Under the pieces are notes generated by a model that ran no database searches, had not been told where the DNA came from, and saw only the letters and a list, made by a program, of their open reading frames with translations. From Corylus avellana (taxonomy: Eukaryota; Streptophyta; Magnoliopsida; Fagales; Betulaceae): 64,000 bases of DNA. Positions 11,101 through 22,730 of this stretch are shown in pieces. How positions within the stretch are numbered: the stretch's first letter is position 1; the number at the start of each line of letters is the position of its first letter. Location: positions 24,787,049 through 24,851,048 of the forward strand of contig NC_081544.1 of NCBI RefSeq assembly GCF_901000735.1, read 5' to 3'. The position numbers were made by a program, and so were the translations under genes.

Positions 11101-14100
11101 AAAATGATCCTAGGCATATGCACTCGGATTAGAAACAGGTTGCATGGTCAAAACATTTAGATAACAAGCAAAGCACATTTCCCACATAAGCAAGCACGTG
11201 CATTTGATGATTTTTCAATTATTTATTCATTATAAGGGATGCATTTTTTGATAAATTGAAATAACTTTAAAAAGAAATAATGACAATTCTTAAATCATTA
11301 TAACTATGTATTAAATGTCATTAGTGTAGACAAACATTAACTGCAATGTCATCCAGCAGAAAACCAATGAACAATTGAAGAATAGTAAATCCCTTGATAT
11401 TTAAGGTGTGAGAACATTCAACCTTGCTTTTCTTTGATTTCTTTTCCTTTTCAGTTGTTCCACGTTTTGCCTTCTGCTCACTTTCAGCAAGCCACGCTGC
11501 CTCCTCTTCACGGATGAGCTCCTCTTGCCTCTTCAAAGCAACAGCTTCCTGGTAAGCAACCTCAATTTTATTGCTGCATGTAAGGAGAAAAAGCTTAGGG
11601 CGTCTACAGGTACAGATGAGCAAGTAAACATATTTATAATCCCATGTAGATTGAAACAGAACCTTATGATCAAATAACATAGTTGATAGATTTTTTTTTT
11701 TTTGATAAGTAACATAGTTGATAGATATTATGGTGCATTCGATCAGTCACAACAAAGATAGTTCTACATTAGGCATCAAAACATAACTAGCTTCACTACA
11801 TGGCTCAATTGCCGCATTCTCTTTTTTTTGATGATGTGGAACCTCACCAAGGGGTCAGGGCAACCCACCCCTTAGGAGCTTAGGACACAACCCCGCGGGG
11901 GGCAGAATCCTGGCCCCAGGAGCCCAACCCCTCTTCCCCAGGGGCAAGGTGGTCTCCAAAAAAAACATTATTATTTTGCCCCCTCCCCAATAATTTTTTT
12001 TTTAAAATTTGCCCCACCCAAACTAAAACTTCTAGTTCCGCCCCTACCCACCCGCCAAAACCGTCACATTCTCGATTATAACATTAAAAAAAAAAGGGGG
12101 CTATGCCCCTTTGTGCCTTTTGATATGCATAAAAGTACTTATCTAAAAAAACATTAACCAAAAAAAAAAAAAAAAAGACTACAAAAGTGGATACTGGAAA
12201 ATAATATTCCTCATTGAACCAGCAACTATCGCTGAAACTACTGGAATAGCATGCCCTATATACAAGACACCACCATCAAACAATCGCTTTAATGTTGATA
12301 GCACAACTTCAAGTCAATTTCCCTAGGTACAATACAGAAATTTGCCAATATTGACAAGTCATTTTTGTTAAAGTATTGATTAAATGATTAAATTTATCAT
12401 TTCCTATCAACTTAAGCTTTTGAGATAAGTGGTGATTTAACATAGATCAAAGCTAAGCAAATGCTTTTCTCTATCCAATTTAAACCAAGTCCTGAAAAAT
12501 TCCTTCGAGTTACCAAAGAGCCGAGCATGCACGCCACAATCATATGGATATGGTTCAAATTACTAGGCAACCAGGAGGCAGCGTCATCGACAATGTGGCT
12601 CAAACTATTACGATTCAACCGGTAACCAGGACCCCGAGAGATATAGAAAGCCTCATTTTTTTAACTACTTCAGAGCTGTAAGCAAAGGTGGACAATAATC
12701 TTTACAAAATGTTTTCTTGTCAAAGGATAATAACCTCACTCCAAATCTAAGACCCAACAATTTCCTCAAATACATTATTACAACAAACAGGAACCCACTA
12801 CTTTGCAGGCAGACTCCGTCAACGGGTCATCTTGGGTTGTGTTTTCTGGCCTGTGTTGGGCTACCAATGTATACTTTCTTGTGTACTTAGAGGCACTTTG
12901 CGCTTTTTTTTTCTTTTTTTTTTTTGATGTATACAACATTACTTATCAAAAAAAAACATAGATCAAAGCTAAAGGTCCTGAGTTCGAACTTCGTCTCCGT
13001 CAATTCACCTTCTCTTTCAATTAAATATTCAACAAGTTGGATTTCACCTATTAAAGAGAAGTTTAAGCCCAGGAGTGAGGGAGTTCATTAAATGATTAAA
13101 TTTACCCTTTCTTATCAACTTAAACTTTTGGGATAAGTGGTGATTTAACAATTCTTTCATTACTAATTTCAGACTTCCAATACTGTCCAAAGATATAAAC
13201 TCCCAACAACCACTATCCAGTTAGAGGAGCCTTGCAGTTTAGGTTCTCACTTCAATTCTCCACTACCTTCTTAAACTTGAATGCCAAAATAGTGGGGAAA
13301 CAAATTTACACCCATTACTCTACCTAAGCTGGTCTATTCACAGTAGCTGAAATCCATGTGTTGAACATGGAATGTCATTTACTTCGGAAGTAGAATTATG
13401 TTACAAAGGGTAGACGGTTATACAGTACAAGAAAGACCACACATAATAAATAATTAAAACCTAAATTTCTTTCATCCAACAAATTTTTTTTTTATAAGTA
13501 ATGATGATATAAAACAAAAGCGCAGAGGAGCGCAACCCATATACACGGAAAGTATAAAAAGAGAGCGCCTAAGAGGGAGAAAAATGAAAAAGAAAGTCAG
13601 AAAAACTTATCACTAATGGAGCTAACCAAGCGGCCGTCCAAAAGTAAAGAGTAAGAAGGAAAAAATAAATAAATTCTTCTAAAGTCCTAGTGAAATTTTC
13701 AATGCATCTAGCATTTCTTTCGCTCCATAAACACCACATAAGACAAAGATGAATCATCTTCCACACAACCGCACTTTGAGAACGCCCTCCCGTCCACCAG
13801 CAATCAAACAAGTCCTTTACCCTGCAAGGCATAACCCAAAGCAACCTGAACCGACTAAAAATAGTATGCCAAAGAGCACTTGCAATCTCGCAGTGAAGAA
13901 GATGATCGACCAACTCTCCGTTCTTCTTACACATACAACACCATTCCACTACCACAATGTTCCTTTTACGCAAATTATCATGAGTCAGAATTTTGCCAAG
14001 GGCCGCAATCCACCTGAAAAAAGCCACTCGCAACGGCACCTTAATACGCCAAATACTCTTCCAAGAAAACACCTCATGTTCAAATTGGACAAGGCCTTAT

Positions 14101-17100
14101 AGAACGACTTCACCTCGAACTTATCCTTCTTGGACGAGGACCAGCGAATACGATTCACAATACCAAGGGAGATCGAGAGCTTGGTTGAACTTATGCATCT
14201 TCCGAATGCCAAGACCACCAGAACGCAAGGGACGGCAGACTTGATTCCAGCTTACCAGATGCAACTTAGGCTCATCCAACAATGTCATTACAATTCCAAA
14301 AAGAACACTATATAAGCACTTTAGCCTATAGGTTTTAACCATATTTATTTTTTATAAAATCAAGCTATCATTAAAAGCGTAAGTAAGGGCACTCCAGGTA
14401 CACAAAAAGTAAACAAGAGAAAACACCTAACTAGAAGGGGAAAAAAAAAAAGTCATGATAATTAATCACCAAAGGAGAAACACAAGCAGTTGTCCAAAGA
14501 TACAGAATATTGAAGAATAAAGACCTAATCCTCTCCAATGTCCTTTCATGGCCCTCAAAACTTCAAAGTAAACGAGTGCAAAATAAATGATAGTGCTTTG
14601 GTAGTCATCAAGCACCAACTTTCTGCTCAATTTTTTTTATTTTCATAACTATAATTCCTAATTGCAATTAAAAAGGTTAAAACACTGCTGGTAATATGAA
14701 AGGAAATATTGACAAAAACGTTGTAATAACCGTGTCACAGGAAAAATGGAAATCCACATGAAGCTATAGGTAATATGCCAAATTAAAATTCTGTATCTCA
14801 GTTCCAATTGCATATTTAACCATATGTACATTATAAAAAAATTAAGATCCTAAAACAAAGCAAATTAATTAAATAGAAAGAAAGATCTTCAAATACAGAT
14901 CGCTCAAAACATTGTGCAGTGAACAATATGGACACAATTTCCCATTTGAAACATCACAAAAGAAGCTGCTTGAACTAAATAGTAAAGAAAAACTTTGCAT
15001 AGGACAGCTACATTCAGCTATTGACATTTGGAAACACAAAAACCTACAATCCACTTTGAATTATACCGGTGTTGTAATGACCCAGGAAAAAGCGCTAGTC
15101 AAATTTACGCTATAACCCCACAAGGACTAGCGCAGAGGTGGCTAACACTTTTCTATGGGTTGTTATAAAGGGTATCAAAGCCACCTAGTAATGCCAGTCT
15201 ATATAGTACTGGAGTACTTAAGAAGGGGAGTTTGTGACACTTCGGTCCCATATTGAGGAGATAAGTAGCTCACGTAGATTGGGTAGTTTATAAAGATAGT
15301 TATGAGTGCTAAATCTCATATTTCCTAGTTACTAAGTGAAACTAGGCTTTATAAAAAAATTTAAGGAAGCTCCAAATGACTAGTCCTTTTGGAGTAATAA
15401 CGTGGATGTGGCTAACGCTTTTCTTTCGGTTGTTATAGGTCCGAAACAAAATTATCCAATTCATAATGACTGACATCATGTTGCCATAAGCTTCCAATAA
15501 TAAGACACAAGGAAACTGAAAGGGGAAAACTGGTAACTACAATATATATTAAAAATCAGCAAGATATGAAACTTAAATAATCCTTTATTGGAGCTTGGTA
15601 ATGATAATAAAGAAAGAACATGCAGAACTTTCAGGAAGCTTGCAACTGCTATCTGATTTAGTGAGAGATAACAAACGGCAATCAACAAATTCCAAGATGT
15701 TAATACTCAAAAGAAAGAGAAATAGTGAACTATTTGAATTACATTTATCAGACTACCTACCTGAAAATATGAGCAAGGACAAATATCTCCACAGTTCTCC
15801 TACCCAATTCTGTTAGACGCCTTTCATCACGCTCAATAGAATCTTTGTTGAAGTCCTCTCCAGAGTTTCCATCCTGTATATAAAGGTAAAGGGTTGCACA
15901 GCCATCAAAAGATTAGTGCCACTGGATGTCCATTATGAGTAGTAATTAATATTTTATTTTTAGTACTTGGGTCTCCCGTTGGGGGCCCCGTTCAAGGTCA
16001 AGGCAAGTTGGGAGGACATGTTGGAGAAGTATGCTAGAAGACTGGCCCCGTGGAAACACTTGTATTTGTCTAAGGGAGGGAGGATTACTCTCATCAAAAG
16101 CACCCTATCCAATCTTCCCACTTATTTTTTGTCTCTGTTTCCTATCCCCGCATCCGTGGCGAAGCGTATGAAGAAGATACAATGTGATTTCTTATGGGGT
16201 GGGATTAATGATGAGTTTAAGTTCCATCTGGTAAGTTGGAACAAGGTTTGCTCTCTGATCTCTGAGGGAGGTTTAGGGATCCGGAATTTGCATGTGATGA
16301 ATAAAGTTTTGTTGGGGAAATGGTTGTGGAGATTTGCTCATGAGAAAGAGGCTTGGTGGAGGAAGATCCTAGTAGCTAAGTATGGTGCGGTTTGGGGCGG
16401 TTGGCGTTCTAGGACTCCCAGTGGTCCGCATGGGGTGGGATTATGGAAGCATATTTGCAGGGGGTGGAGGTCTTTTCGGGGTCACTTTAGATTTGTCCCT
16501 GGTCTTGGGTCCAACATTAGGTTTTGGGAAGATATCTGGTGCGGTGACATGTCTCTCAAGGATGCTTTTCCTGGACTCTTCAATATTGCCACCAATAAGG
16601 ATGCGTCTATTGCGGATAACAGGGAGTGTCTAAATGGCTCTGTGCAGTGGAACGTGGCCTACATTCGCAGGGTTCATGATTGGGAAGTGGAGGTCTTGGC
16701 CTCTTTTTACACGCTCTTGTATTCGCATTCGATGAGTGGGGTAGGGGAGGATAGGATGTAGTGGATATCTTCTCGGAAAGGCAAATTTGAGGAAAGATCC
16801 TATTACAGGATCCTTGCTTCTACAAATCCCATCCCTTTCCCATGGAAAAGTATTTGGCGCACTAAGGTTCCTTCAAGAGTGGCTTTCTTTGCTTGGATGG
16901 CCGTGCTTGGGAAGACTCTAACATTGGATAATGTTCGGAAGAGATGTATTGTAGTGGTAAATCGTTGTTGCATGTGTGAATCGGATGGGGAGTCAGTAGA
17001 TCATCTCTTTCTTTATTGTGGGGTTGCGCGTATTTTGTGGAATGCCGTTTTCTCTCGGTTTGGATTGTGTTGGGTGATGACTGGTTATGTCAAGGAGTTG

Positions 17101-20100
17101 TATGCTTCTTGGTGGGCGGGTGGCAAGTCTCGTAGTGCTGTTGTGTGGAAGATGATCCCTCCTTGTCTCATGTGGTGCATCTGAAGTGAGAAATGCTAGA
17201 TGTTTCGAGGACTCTTCTAGGAACATAGAGGACCTTGTCCACTTTTTCTTGTACACTCTTTTCACTTGGACTACTGGTTGGCCAGCGCCCCTAGTGATTA
17301 GCTTCCTTGACTTTCTTTTTATGTTCTCTTCTTCTTTTTCTTCCTCTTAGTCGCTCTCTTGTATACTCCCTGTGTACTAGGGCTGCGCCCCTCTGCGCTC
17401 TTTAATACATCTTTTTACTTATCAAAAAAAAAAATATATATATATATTATTTTGTATTTTTTGAATTCTTCGAATTTTAAATTGCACTTGTACTTTTTGG
17501 GAACTCTAGTACTGTTCACTTAGTATCCATTTTCTCCTTTTTCAATATATTATCATTCAATTAAAAAAAAAAAAGATTAGTGTGAGTGGTCATGAAAGCA
17601 ATCTCCACTCTCTCTGCTTTATTCTCACTCTCAATGCAGCGGTATACATTGTTAGTTCACGTTTAAAAAACTGTGTGAGAGAGAGTGAATAACTGCAAAA
17701 GATGTAATCAGCCTTGCACAACTTCATAATCACAATAAGAGGTTAAAAAGAATCACAAATTCAGCAGCTCACCTTCGTACGATTCTGAGGACCCTTCTCA
17801 TCTTTTGGAGGCAACAGATCCATGGCAGCCCTCTCAAGTAACGATAAGACATCATCAACTAATACAAACGTATCCTTTTCCACACGAACAATGGGGGCTG
17901 GCATTTCTTCAGCGTCCAACAATTTCAAACTCCCTTTCTTACACATAGTCTGACCTTCAAGCGCCTTTAATCCACTATACAAGGAATCCATTACCAAAGT
18001 AGATGTGACTTCCTTTTCTATGAAGAAGTGCTTCACAACTACTTTTAGAATCACATCTGTCTTCTCCCTAGACATGCGACGCCTAGCATTTTGGTCTATT
18101 CCCAACCAAAAAGCACGGAAACTGCAACAATAGAAAATAATCTGTTATCATAAAACACAATTATATTGAACATGGATGTAAATGGAGCAGATAGCTAATA
18201 GCATATACAACAAAAGGGGTGGGGGGGAGTGGAATCATTTATGCAGCAAAAATCAATAACAACATCAAGGGAAACTTTGAATAGCTTCCACAATACAAGA
18301 GTACATATATACACATGACAAAGTCAACAACTTGCAAAAGTACAGCAGATGAAACTGGTAGGAAAAAGTAAATTTAATCATTTAATCAATACTTCAATAA
18401 TTTCCAACAAAAAAAAAAATGAAAACACCATATCTTCCAAAACTGGGATGTCGAGTAATTGACCCTGGCAATCAGAGTTCTAGATTTTTTTAAATATATA
18501 TATATATATATATATTGAAAAAAAGAAAACAAGATTGATAAATAGAGTTCTAGATTTTTTTTTTAATGAACAAATCCAGAGGCAAGGATGAAATACCTTG
18601 ACCACCTAGCTTTATCATCTATCAATTTCCCAAGCTTGCTCCTTCTCTCTTCTACAAATCGCCGGCAAATCTGCTCCACATTTGTCAAATATACCCTAAC
18701 AAGTTCTCTCCTATACTGACAATCAAGGCAACGAAAAGGCCTGTCTGCTTTCTCCCTACAACACAGGATCAAACTTCTTAAAAGCCATAAATATCAACTA
18801 GAGAATGTCAAAAGCGAAACATTGTTGGATTAAACACTAATGCACAAGATTTACATATTAATTATAGCAGACCTGATGACTTGAACTTGAGCCTTTATTA
18901 TAAGAGTGTCGGCATCAATAAACCCATCTAATACTTTTGACAGCTCCATGAATTTTTTCCACCCCCAGTCATGCTCTTTCTTCCAGAATCGATGTAATGT
19001 ATCTGCAAAAATTTACATTTAATCAATTGTATCAATGCAAGAAATGAAAAAATAAATAAATAAGAATATCCACACAACTAAACCCAAAATTAACCAACCA
19101 ACCAGAATATTTTGATTTCTTTGGGTCTTTATTCACGACAGCTATAGTAAACTGTGCAAAATGGCTCCAGCCTGTTCCCCAAACAAAAGGAAGCTGCATG
19201 ATTACAGCCAGACAGAACCAAGAACAATACACATGACTGAAAAATTCCAAACTCATTAACATATCAAACCTGGAAGAAGCTTGTCATGATTAGCAACACA
19301 GAGAAACAAAGAAAGATGATTGCAGACATCACAACCTTGGGGATAAATTAAAATGTACCTGCCAAAAATAGCAAAAAGCTCAATACAAAAACTAAAAGGT
19401 TTGGGAACTTTAATGTAATTAACAGTTTTGCAAGATGTGCTCATTTCCATAACTGTATCTACACCCTAAGAATTGTAGCAAGCACATGGACATGAACATC
19501 ATTGTCCTGGATTCCATTATCTACCATACTCGGTAACTTCACTGTTGTGTACTTATCAAAAAAACAAAAGTAACTTCATTGTTGTCAGCAACAAATGAAA
19601 ATGTGATATATCTATGTCATCTTAATGCATATCATCAAAATGCACACATAGGAATCATGATTGTGCTTTTAAATTACAGTTAAAGGAAAATGAAAAAGGA
19701 TAAATCAATTTACAAATTGGAAGGCATTATCTCCTAGTGGCATCAATTTTCAAATCAAATAATTACTCTTTGGGATTAATCAAAACATTGTAGCAGGAGT
19801 TATGGAATGATTTGAAATTTATCAACTCATTCATCACTTTTCATGAATGGTAAGCTACATGCATCGTGACGGACAAATTACCTCCAGCTATCATGGCATC
19901 ATAATATATCTCTCCATCAGAAATAGAGGTTAGAATTTAGACATGCATATAAATGAAGTCAAGTAAAAAAACAAACTATTGACCTTGAGTTCAGAAATGA
20001 TGAAACTGACTGGTGCATATGAATGTTAATTTGTGTTTTATATACATCAAAGCTCATATACAGAACATAAAGATGAGTAGTAAAGCTTATACATGTAAGA

Positions 20101-21702
20101 ATGCATGCATATTCATAGTCCTTGTATGTCCATGCATATTTATACAATTAACAATTACATGAAGAAAATAAAGTTAAAAGAAAGCAGGAAGAAAGACATA
20201 TTCCATGCCCCATACCATTTGTAGCCGCCGACCTCAAACTGATTACTACGAAGTTCTCTTTTGTTAATCTGTGAAAATTTCTCTATCCTCCATGTATATT
20301 TTCCATATAACTCAGATGGTTTTGGCCCTAGAAAGGAGTAAACAGAGTTTGTCAATAATTAAGTATACAATGTTCAAAACTTAATCTTTACTAGATACCA
20401 TTCCCAACTTTATCAAATGGGCTTTACTAACCACAAAAAACCACCTAAAAAAAAATCACAGGCAGAATACACATTGAAAGTATTACGAGTAACATGCTTC
20501 AGCTAATATGGTAAAAACCAACTAAAAAAAAAAAAAAAAATATTAGGATACAAAAGGCTCCATACACAAGAGTATGACAGTCAGCAATGAATTATGCATA
20601 TTCAAGAAATAAACAAAATCTTTTTACAATATACTTAGGGTGATGGTTCACATTTTTATGCTATGAAGTAGTCTTAATTATTCCAGAAGAATAAGAATTT
20701 TGAAACCTGAAGACAACAGCAGCAAATGATCTTAGAAGAAGTTTGAAAATATATCATATGCAGCAAAAAAGAGAATACAATAAATTCCATGCAAGTCACC
20801 AAAAAAAAAAAATTAAAAAGGAAAAGGTTTACATGGCTATGTCAGATTAGAAGCCAAACCACATTGTTGAAGTACAACAATGACATAGAATTGAAGACAA
20901 GGTAATTGCACACACCACGAGAAGTAAAAATATAAGAGAAGATTTTTTTTATATATCATGGAGGGAAATGCAAGTATGAAACAATAAGAAATCACACAAC
21001 ATGCAAAATTAATCCAACTTATTAGGCAAAATATAACAGGTGCTTGCAAGCTTTAGTTTCATCCACTTCTCCAATTTCAATTGCCTATGTGTCAGTAATG
21101 CATAGAAGATCTCTTTACAAACAATGGAACCATCCACACAGATAATCCCCTGCATTTTAAATACAAACTATTTAAGAATGTGTTGGATAAATAATCTAAA
21201 CGCTTTCTCTAAGGATGTTAGATGAATAGAACATGCAATTGCATTAGTACACGGCTCAGCCTAATTCATATGTCAGTTTTCTTTTTATTGATAAATTACA
21301 CGCACACCTGGTGGGTCTTGAACCCATGGTCTTACCCTCCACCTCATTTTTATGGAGGAAGAGGGATGCTATTTTGGCTAGAGCTCATTTCCCTATTCAT
21401 TCTTCAAATAAAATTCAGATGTCTGTAAATATCTTGCTTGCTTCGCTTTCGTAGTACTACTCCTAGGAAGAAACGTCAGCTAATTATAGAACCTTCTGAG
21501 GGGGTAGTGGAACAGAAAGCACACCTCCATCATCATCATCATCAGTGTCCCAGTAAGGAGGCGAAGTCGATGGGGTTCCATTTTCCACTTGCTCAGAAGA
21601 CCGCCATTCCGCCAAAGCTTCCCCAGATTGGGAACGCTGCGCACTTGAAATTCCCTCCATGGACCTTCCCACTCCAGACTCCTCATTCGCAGTCCCAGCC
21701 AT
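8102..21702 (-). CDS. MATH-domain TRAF-like protein, TRAF1a/TRAF1b (MUSE14/MUSE13) type
   Basis: Twelve coding exons: 21702-21525, 20327-20216, 19358-19270, 19171-19103, 19002-18873, 18755-18597, 18121-17773, 15873-15761, 11573-11423, 10720-10245, 10164-9960, 9475-8102. All introns are GT-AG, phases fit throughout, and the CDS is 3,405 bp (1,134 aa). The start is the ATG giving MAGTANEESGVG. The MATH domain spans about residues 60-192 (ELYGKYTWRIEKFSQ, EVGGYKWYILIYPQG, LSLFLCVANHD, HFAQFTIAVVN). A conserved basic segment follows, then a Glu/Lys-rich coiled coil (about 400-470) and a long Ser/Pro-rich tail. In Arabidopsis these proteins act as adaptors linking SCF-CPR1 to NLR immune-receptor turnover and SINAT ligases to ATG6/ATG13 stability. 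That role is transferred by family, not shown here. No exon is broken despite many insertions in introns 7 and 8. Confidence 0.93.
11830..12180. repeat. C-rich repeat fragments in intron 8 of the MATH gene
   Basis: The sequence is rich in cccc and gggg blocks, with phrases such as ctagttccgcccctaccc that look like the end of a hAT-type element, and it ends in A-runs. No complete border or coding region is visible. It is intronic on the minus strand. Confidence 0.35.
12377..13150 (+). mobile_element. TRIM/SMART-like miniature LTR element, interrupted
   Basis: Two direct copies of about 66 bp, 12377-12442 and 13084-13150, share ATTAAATGATTAAATTTA and GATAAGTGGTGATTTAACA. After the first copy a degenerate primer-binding-like sequence (tagatcaaagct, compare TGGTATCAGAGC) precedes ggtcctgagttcgaac. 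A purine-rich stretch (aggagtgagggag) precedes the second copy. Without the insertion at 12456-12971 the element would be about 260 bp, the size of plant SMART/TRIM elements. No clean 5-bp duplication is seen. It lies in intron 8 of the MATH gene. Confidence 0.55.
12456..12955 (+). mobile_element. Chimeric retrocopy: MATH-gene 3'UTR (antisense) fused to LINE tail
   Basis: Positions 12456-12822 copy 7724-8089, the 3' UTR of the host gene, in the same orientation on the plus strand. At 12823 the match stops and a LINE-type 3' end follows (cttgtgtacttagaggcactttgcgc, then acttatcaaaaaaa), like the tails at 17360-17432 and 43820-43890. The insert is bounded by the direct repeat ACATAGATCAAAGCTA at 12440-12455 and 12956-12971. 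Together with the A-tail this marks target-primed reverse transcription. The host sequence is the TRIM-like element. Confidence 0.75.
13483..14335 (-). pseudogene. LINE ORF2 C-terminal fragment (zf-RVT region)
   Basis: Read on the minus strand, frames give LVSWNQVC, GGLGIRKM, then KVPLRVAFFRW and WCCMCKKNGELVDHLLHC. These are the zinc-binding (zf-RVT) region found at the end of plant L1-type LINE reverse transcriptases. The frame shifts near 14070 and the element lacks its 5' part. Its tail is the T-run at 13483-13493. It lies in intron 8 of the MATH gene, in the same direction as the gene. Confidence 0.8.
14345..14590 (-). pseudogene. Second LINE 3' end fragment
   Basis: The minus strand encodes the last residues of a LINE ORF2 (LYLWTTACVSPLVIN, matching the equivalent part of the 13.5-kb copy). 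A LINE 3' region and a T-rich tail at 14345-14356 follow. It sits next to the other fragment, so this is either nested insertion or an insertion hotspot. Confidence 0.6.
15071..15437 (+). repeat. Possible second TRIM-like element in intron 8
   Basis: The phrases gtggctaacacttttctatgggttgttata (near 15137) and gtggctaacgcttttctttcggttgttata (near 15408) are direct copies. After the first comes GGTATCAAAGCCA (15171-15183), a plausible tRNA-Met-type primer-binding site. A GA-rich stretch (aagaaggggag) lies near 15220. This suggests a small LTR element with diverged LTRs, but its borders are not secure. Confidence 0.4.
15920..17570 (+). mobile_element. 5'-truncated LINE, antisense in intron 7 of the MATH gene
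   Basis: Coding text from 15962 gives LGLPLGAPFK, KGGRITLIKS, FLWGG, LVSWNKVC and GGLGIRN, then WRTKVPSRVAFFAW and CCMCESDGESVDHLF. This is the end of an L1-type reverse transcriptase and its zf-RVT domain. In-frame stops at 16759-16761 and 17182-17184 make it dead. A LINE tail ends in acttatcaaaaaaa near 17422, and a second A-run ends at 17574. The 12-bp repeat AAAAGATTAGTG at 15908-15919 and 17571-17582 brackets the whole unit. The extra A+T-rich text between the two A-runs suggests a second element or a 3' transduction. Confidence 0.8.
18493..18515. repeat. (TA)n microsatellite in intron 6 of the MATH gene
   Basis: About eleven TA units in the intron between exons 18755-18597 and 18121-17773. 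Confidence 0.85.
21271..21395 (-). mobile_element. tRNA-derived SINE in intron 1 of the MATH gene
   Basis: On the minus strand, GAGCTCTAGCCAAAATAGCATCCC resembles a degenerate A box. GACCATGGGTTCAAGACCC carries a B-box-like GGTTCAAGACC. The unit ends in a short A-rich tail (aataaaaagaaaac). Size and box spacing fit plant SINEs. I see no clear target duplication. Confidence 0.55.
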
Positions 21703-22730
21703 TTCCCACTCCGAAACACCTTCCCCCACAACTTCAACTCTACTCGCTAGAAAATATGAGAAACCACAGAATACAACAGTCAAAATTGGGAACTGAATCA
21801 CACATAACAAATACATTGAAGTAAGTTACAAGTATTTACCATTTAACCAAAATGTCAAAACCCAACTATTTTTTTTTTAGATAAGAAATCGAGATATCAT
21901 AAGTAATTGAGATATCCAAAACCCCACTAAATAAAACCAAGATTAGACGTCCATTTTAAATAGAAAGGGTCGTGGATTACCAAATTTTCAAATATGAAAA
22001 ACTTGAAAAAGCCTTCTGTTTGGCTGCTAGGGACTTCGTAAAAGAGAAGAGATTGAAATTAGATTAATCAAGCTTTCATCAATTGGAACATCAGGAACCA
22101 AAAAACCTGCACCAAAGAACTATTTGGCTGAGATTCTTTAATTTATTTCATTCTGCAAATCACAACACAGTGTAAAACATGAGAAACTGGAAACTCCCTC
22201 TCTTTCCCATTTTCTCAATTTTCTCGGCAACCAAACAAAAGCCCAACATTTAAAAGTCTCTAAACCAAAAACCCACCTCCGAAAAGCCAAACAGCAATAA
22301 ACCATATACTAAAAAAATTGAAAAAATTCAAAGACTAAACCGATTAAACCAACAACGAATTAACTCCAAAAACCCTAAAATATAAAACCATCTAACCGAC
22401 CCAATTGCATGAAACCCAGGCCCACTAGAACCCACAACAATCTAAACCCAAAGATCGCAGACAACAATACCCCAAAACCACCATCAAATTCAAACCCTGA
22501 GACACGACCAAAAACCAATACAAAATCCAAAAGAATAAAAGGAAAACTGAAATTCAGAACCACATCGCGTAGATCGAATGGGCATACAAACCTGGAATAG
22601 AATCAACTACCACAGTCCCGCCAATGGCCAATGGAAGCTCTGAGATTTTAGAGAAAGAGGGCTAGAGAGAGAAAGAGGTCGAAGGAGCAGCACAGACAGG
22701 GAGAGAACGAGACCAAAGGCGGAACCCAAA
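21703..22730 (-). promoter_or_regulatory. 5' UTR with a leader intron and core promoter of the MATH gene
   Basis: An acceptor (TTTTCTAG) at 21747 and a donor (CCAG/GTTTGT) at 22592/22591 allow an 845-bp intron in the leader. The first noncoding exon would start near 22730. On the minus strand the exon is pyrimidine-rich (CCTCTTTCTCTCTC near 22660-22680), a Y-patch typical of TATA-poor plant promoters. The transcription start is an inference. Confidence 0.5.
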
